64,000 bases of DNA from Platynereis dumerilii (taxonomy: Eukaryota; Annelida; Polychaeta; Phyllodocida; Nereididae), in contig JAPTHN010000030.1 of the NCBI GenBank assembly GCA_026936325.1, forward strand, positions 620,001 through 684,000. The letters run 5' to 3'. The translations under genes were made by a program, and so were the position numbers. The number at the start of each line of letters is the position of its first letter. The first letter of the stretch is position 1. This document shows positions 59,607 to 64,000 of this stretch, piece by piece. The notes beneath the pieces are model-generated. The model made no database searches, had not been told where the DNA came from, and saw only the letters and a program-made list of their open reading frames with translations.

Positions 59607-59963
59607 ACTTATATATCAGCCAAGTAATGTTGTTATATTTCTATTGTCTTAGAACAGCTCTCTAGCCGTTTCATACCACTATATGTGCTTTGCTATGTGG
59701 AACAACATAAATGATTGTCAATAGAAAAGCAACTGTTCATATACTAACGCATTAAAGAGAATTGCGATTTTAAAAATGTAACAGAAGAACTGGATTTGAG
59801 CACTGTCTTATCACAAAAATTTAATAGAAGAACTGGATTTGCCCATTGTCTTATCAAAAAAATATTCTACAGGGAACATCACTGAAATTAAAAACCTAAC
59901 AAAGATAAAATTTACCAAAGAGTACACACAACCCTGCACACAACCCCAAGAGGCATCGCAATA

Positions 59964-60558
59964 ATCTCCACTAATTGCTATTTCAATTGACTTTGTGATG
60001 TTCAGTTGTCTTTTACTTGGGATGAATTTAGCAATCTCTTCTGGATGTCTTCAATTAGTAAAGACCTAAGCCTATAGAAGCAAGAACATGGTTGTATGGA
60101 ACTGGGTAACTTTGTTTCAGGGAATTTGGATTCTAGAGACAATTGAACTACATTCCACCCTGTTTATTTTTACACGATTGGAGATGATGCTGGGATCTGT
60201 AATTTATCCGAGAGAAATTTTAAGTTGCCATTGATCCTTTATTGAACTACTGAGAACCAATTGAGCAATTGAAGTGCGTCTCTGAGATAAATGTGAGAGG
60301 ATACACTAGATAAGTGTAAGCATCAATTGAAGTCATTTGAAAAAAGCAGGGCTGCAGAAAACACAATGTGTGCATTTAAAGAGGTGTTCCAGGAATGGCA
60401 TCACATCCAGGTCTTCCAAAGAGGCAAAGGGTTCAGGCAAACCACTCTGATGGATTTGAGCAAAGTGGATTAGCCGCCAGCGACCTGATTTTGGATCGAT
60501 CAAGAATCAATTTTCCCGACATTTGGCGGTCATGGAATTGTGTGGAGATTTGCATGAC
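59964..60558. repeat. Block C, copy in U6
   Basis: GTGCATTTAAAGAGGTGTTC, AGAGGCAAAGGGTTCAGGCA, CTGATGGATTTGAGCAAAGT, GGATTAGCCGCCAGCGACCT and ACATTTGGCGGTCATGGAAT are present. The U3 copy reads GTAGATTAAGCACCAGCGAC at the same place. The copy ends shortly before the deletion that removes N to I from this unit. Confidence 0.7.
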
Positions 60559-63312
60559 AGAAACGTATTTGGTTACTTTCCCAAATAAAGGGAGTAAATA
60601 ATTATTCGCAGTTTAATAAAGTTTGTGATGCCACACACTTCTATAAAACCAAATAGAAGTTTCTTGTTTCTATGAATTACAATTTATTTTAAAGCTTGGA
60701 GCATTAGATGTGTTTCCCAACTCAAATGCCAACCCCCTCATTTAGCTATTTTTGGTTTTTATGCAATAGCATTCAAAAAATTAAAATATATTTTATAATG
60801 TAAAATCGTTTTCTCATGATTTCTACAACTGTTTGACCATGTCACACCCTTTCACAAAAATTCCAACATAGTGACGTCAGAGTCCCTTTCACAAGGAAGG
60901 TGATTTTAAACCCTCTTTTTCCTGCTTAACCTACCTTTAACCTCACTTGGTGGGCTGACCTATTTATGAACAGTTATCAGTAGCTTATGGCTGCATGTCA
61001 TGCGAAGAAGACAGATAGCTATCATCAGCTCATAAAGCTGTGTCTGGCTGCATGTAGGAGAAATCAACTGCCTCAGCACATTTAATCTATTCCTCTAAAA
61101 TAGGATTCTAAAATAATTCTTGGCCTATATTTGGACTAGAGTACAAGACATTCACACTCTTTCTCCACTAAAAAAAAATCCCCTATCATTCTACATTTTA
61201 ATTGCTTCTTTTCTGTTTCAGATTCACTCCTACATATCGTACTCTACAATATCAGGGAAAGACCATTAATAGTAAATATTTCCTTCAGCCTCATGACTTC
61301 AACAAGGCTGCAATACTAGAACTTGTGCAAAAAATAATTAACTTAATTTATTCTTTTCACTACATCTGAGCACATATCAGCAGGAAACAACTTTTAACCA
61401 TTCAATTATTAACGAAAACTTTAAGCTCTCCAAAGAAATATTTGATACTTCCATAAAAGATCAAACTATTAACATGTCTCACTCACTTTAAGCACCCTGT
61501 GAAGGATAAGGTCTTAGCGACAGTTTAGTGATGCAAATACTTTAGAATGCGGCTTTTCCTGAAATCTGGAGATATCAAATGCACTTTATTGCTACCGAGC
61601 AAGGTCATCTGATCCCTTGCCCCCATATGTTATCCCTCCTGATCTCATCCTTATTTATTGATAACAAAATGCACTCAGATATGAAAGAGATTGGCATAAC
61701 CTCTCATAGATAAAGGTCTTAAAGACAGAGTGATCTGCAAGATCAGGCAACACACAACCACCCTTCACTTTCTACTGATGCAGCCTGTTGGGCTTTTGGA
61801 TTAAGAACCTATCCTCTTTCCCCTGGTTGAACTGCTCAAAGTTGCTTTGGATTCTGCTGTCAATATGACTGGATGCAGCGAGCCTTTGCAACATTCTGCT
61901 AATTCATCATCCCTCCAGCTCAGCCACAACTTGTCAGAAGAGTGTCACTGTCAAATAAAAATATTAAAGCCTTTCTTCATTGTCTCTATTGCCTCAGAAA
62001 GTTTCATCTTTTTCACTTTCCCGAACATGATTTAATGCCTGAAAGTAGATTCAGTTAGCACGTTGGTGATTGGTGATGGTTCTTACATCTCATTTCTTAT
62101 AATGTATTTAAATAAGAATGTAGTGACCTTTGGCAGAGCAATGGAAATCACTGGCATGCATTTCAGTTTGTTTTCCAAAGAGGCACTTATCTCAAGAGCT
62201 ATAAATATTTGCCTTCCTTGGTGTTAAAAAAAATTGACGCAGGAAAAACATAAAATTATCTTTACTTCTGATTTTGTATTACTACACATCAGCAAAAAGG
62301 GAAAAAACAGGTTTGTTTCCAGCAAGACTAAACTTTCAATACCCATTTAACTTTCCCCACTTAATCTCATTCAGCTGTTTGTTTCAAGATTCTGAAATTT
62401 AAACTTTCACTAAAGGAAGTCCTTATCACAAAAAAGACAGATTGGCTGTTGAGCTGGGAGCTCAGCTTTAAGTCAAACATAAACATTAATTATTCATCTG
62501 ACAATTAGCAGGACCCAGTCTTTGCCATGAAAGATGGATAGACCTGTTGTTTATTGTGCTCTTGAGCAGAAAGTAGCCACGGTGTACTTAAGACATCCAT
62601 ACAAGGGTAGAAAGAGTTTGTATTAGCATGTTGTCTATATTAGTAAAACACTAAAGTATCACAATGCAGTCAATGAATATAAATTAGGCGAATCCAAACA
62701 AAGATGATGTGAAGGTATTACAGTGAGATCTTGGGTACACTGTACAGTGTACATTCCATTTTCTGCTAGGTAGTGATTCAAACTTAAACCGTTTCTTTAA
62801 CTTTACTATGAACAAGAAATTCTTTAAAAAAAGAATTGTAGGGACCTGAGGTTTCTTCAAACACATATTTTATTTTCCAAATATTCAAATAATGTTTTAT
62901 GTATGTGTAGTTACATCTATACCTCCAATGTACCACTGTGAAACTGTGAGTGTGTGATTTAACAAACATAATACATGTCACCTCATGATTAGGCATACCT
63001 AATTACAGGTGTTATTAACATAGACAGCAAACCAAGCAATGAGAAGCCCTTTTGTATTCTTTGTCATGAAAATGAAACTTCTATTTCCATTACAACAAAC
63101 TAATTGTGGCTTGCATAATATTAGGATTATTACCCCTTTAGACTGGCCAGTTTGTGAGAAGTTGAATATCTAATGTTCTCATACAGTGTTTTCTTTTATC
63201 ACTTGTCTTATATCGTCTCAAATCCTTATACACTTAGGCTATATAATTTTTTGAAGGAAATCTCTATGGGATAATATTATGCTCCAGGTGTGCTTTGGTT
63301 ATGGTCCCCAAT

Positions 63313-63341
63313 CACTCAACCATGACAGTCATGGTTGAGTG
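63313..63341. other. Perfect 14-bp-arm palindrome
   Basis: CACTCAACCATGAC, a single A, then GTCATGGTTGAGTG. The arms are exact reverse complements with a one-base centre. It has no poly-T run beside it and is not part of any recognised element. It could be a transcription-factor half-site pair or the remnant of a small inverted repeat. Confidence 0.8.
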
Positions 63342-64000
63342 GCTCCCAAGGTCATGCAGTGATGGAGCTACTGAGTATGAAGAGGGGCAAATATATATAC
63401 TTGATTTGTAAATTGTAGTCACAGTTACCTTCGCTGTAGCATGAGTACCCTCCTAATATTGGAGGTAAATTTGGAGGGTACTCCTGCTGTAGGGAAAGTA
63501 TATCTGCAAGGCCAACTTTCTAGTGGTCCCCTCCAGAAACTCAAGAAGCTCCACCACTGCAGTACACATAAATTGATGACAAATAGCACTTGGCTGATTC
63601 TTTTTGCCCCTTTAGTTAGGGACCTCCACTGTAAAATCTTTCCTCATTTGGAGCTTATAACACAGATCTGAGATGGTCCCTACAAAAAGAAGTACATTGC
63701 ACTAGATTACTAGCAGGCTTTATACATTTCAAGACATACCACGAAATTAAGTCATGCTTCAATTAGAAGCAAGTGTTCTCCAAACAATCCATAACGATTA
63801 ATTTTAAAGCTGATGCTGTTTGTAAAAGTTACCTACAATATAAATTTTTACTTTTTTCAACCCTAATTGTTTTCACAGACCACATTTTTCATCATGAAGC
63901 CCCAATAAAGATTCAAAACTGCTGACACATTATTAGAAGAGTGTCAAACTCATTTAAGAAGATAGACGAACCACCTTGGACGCAGCCAGGGTGGCTACTT

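Larger units (their letters stand above)
59870..64000. repeat. Array unit U6, partial and shortened, running off the right edge
   Basis: It contains the leader (59875-59955), C (59964-60558), K (61545-61730), J (61735-62040), A (62370-62660) and the first 20 bases of B (63981-64000, GCAGCCAGGGTGGCTACTT). N, D, E/F, G, H and I are missing between C and K, so this unit is a deletion product of about 4.1 kb. The interval 60600-61540 is AT-rich with no assignable feature. The region 62660-63980 holds only a short palindrome and frames under 80 codons. Confidence 0.65.

Overview
This is AT-rich animal DNA with no protein-coding gene, rRNA, tRNA gene, operon or CRISPR array that I can support. Open reading frames are short, and the longest sit in repeats or low-complexity tracts. 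Several tRNA-derived SINEs, LINE 3' tails, nested terminal-inverted-repeat (TIR) transposons and microsatellites indicate a metazoan nuclear genome. The repertoire (tRNA-SINEs with tetranucleotide tails, many Tc1/mariner and hAT-like miniature elements) looks like a marine invertebrate, perhaps an echinoderm or other invertebrate deuterostome. That guess is low confidence.

The base layer is an old, diverged tandem array of a non-coding unit of roughly 8-10 kb once insertions are discounted. I recognise it by sequence blocks, here lettered, that recur in one cyclic order: C, N, D, E/F, G, H, I, K, P, L/M, J, A, B, then C again. Six units can be followed: U1 (about 0.8-10.6 kb), U2 (11.6-16.5 kb, partial), U3 (16.5-36.8 kb, swollen by a duplication and a transposon), U4 (43.1-52.0 kb), U5 (52.3-59.6 kb) and U6 (59.9-64.0 kb, partial and running off the window). 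No reading frame is shared between copies. Block B starts again at the last bases, so the array continues to the right. A separate 175-bp tandem repeat runs off the left edge.

Three later layers lie on top. (1) A tandem duplication with a 5,882-bp period (17058-22937 and 22940-28819) shows no difference that I could find. It is either very young or an assembly error. (2) Two large TIR elements occur: a 6.33-kb element with TTAA target duplications and roughly 970-bp inverted repeats (28172-34504), and a 6.26-kb element with TA duplications (36827-43086) that carries several X-box-like palindromes. (3) Smaller elements include Tc1/mariner-type fold-backs (13038-13524, 19467-20366 and its copy, 56697-57704), two elements with 8-bp duplications (35868-36118, 49936-50697), an 895-bp element with 29-bp tandem repeats (40329-41223), four SINE copies or fragments, and LINE tails. 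For several of these another unit of the array preserves the empty site, so the boundaries are better supported than ends alone would allow.

Nothing here forms a pathway. The main interest is the structure: a mosaic non-coding tandem array whose blocks outlast the sequence between them, one block (M) far more alike between units than its flanks, and a young duplication whose breakpoint lies inside a transposon's inverted repeat. All similarity statements were made by eye on the given sequence; no database search was done.
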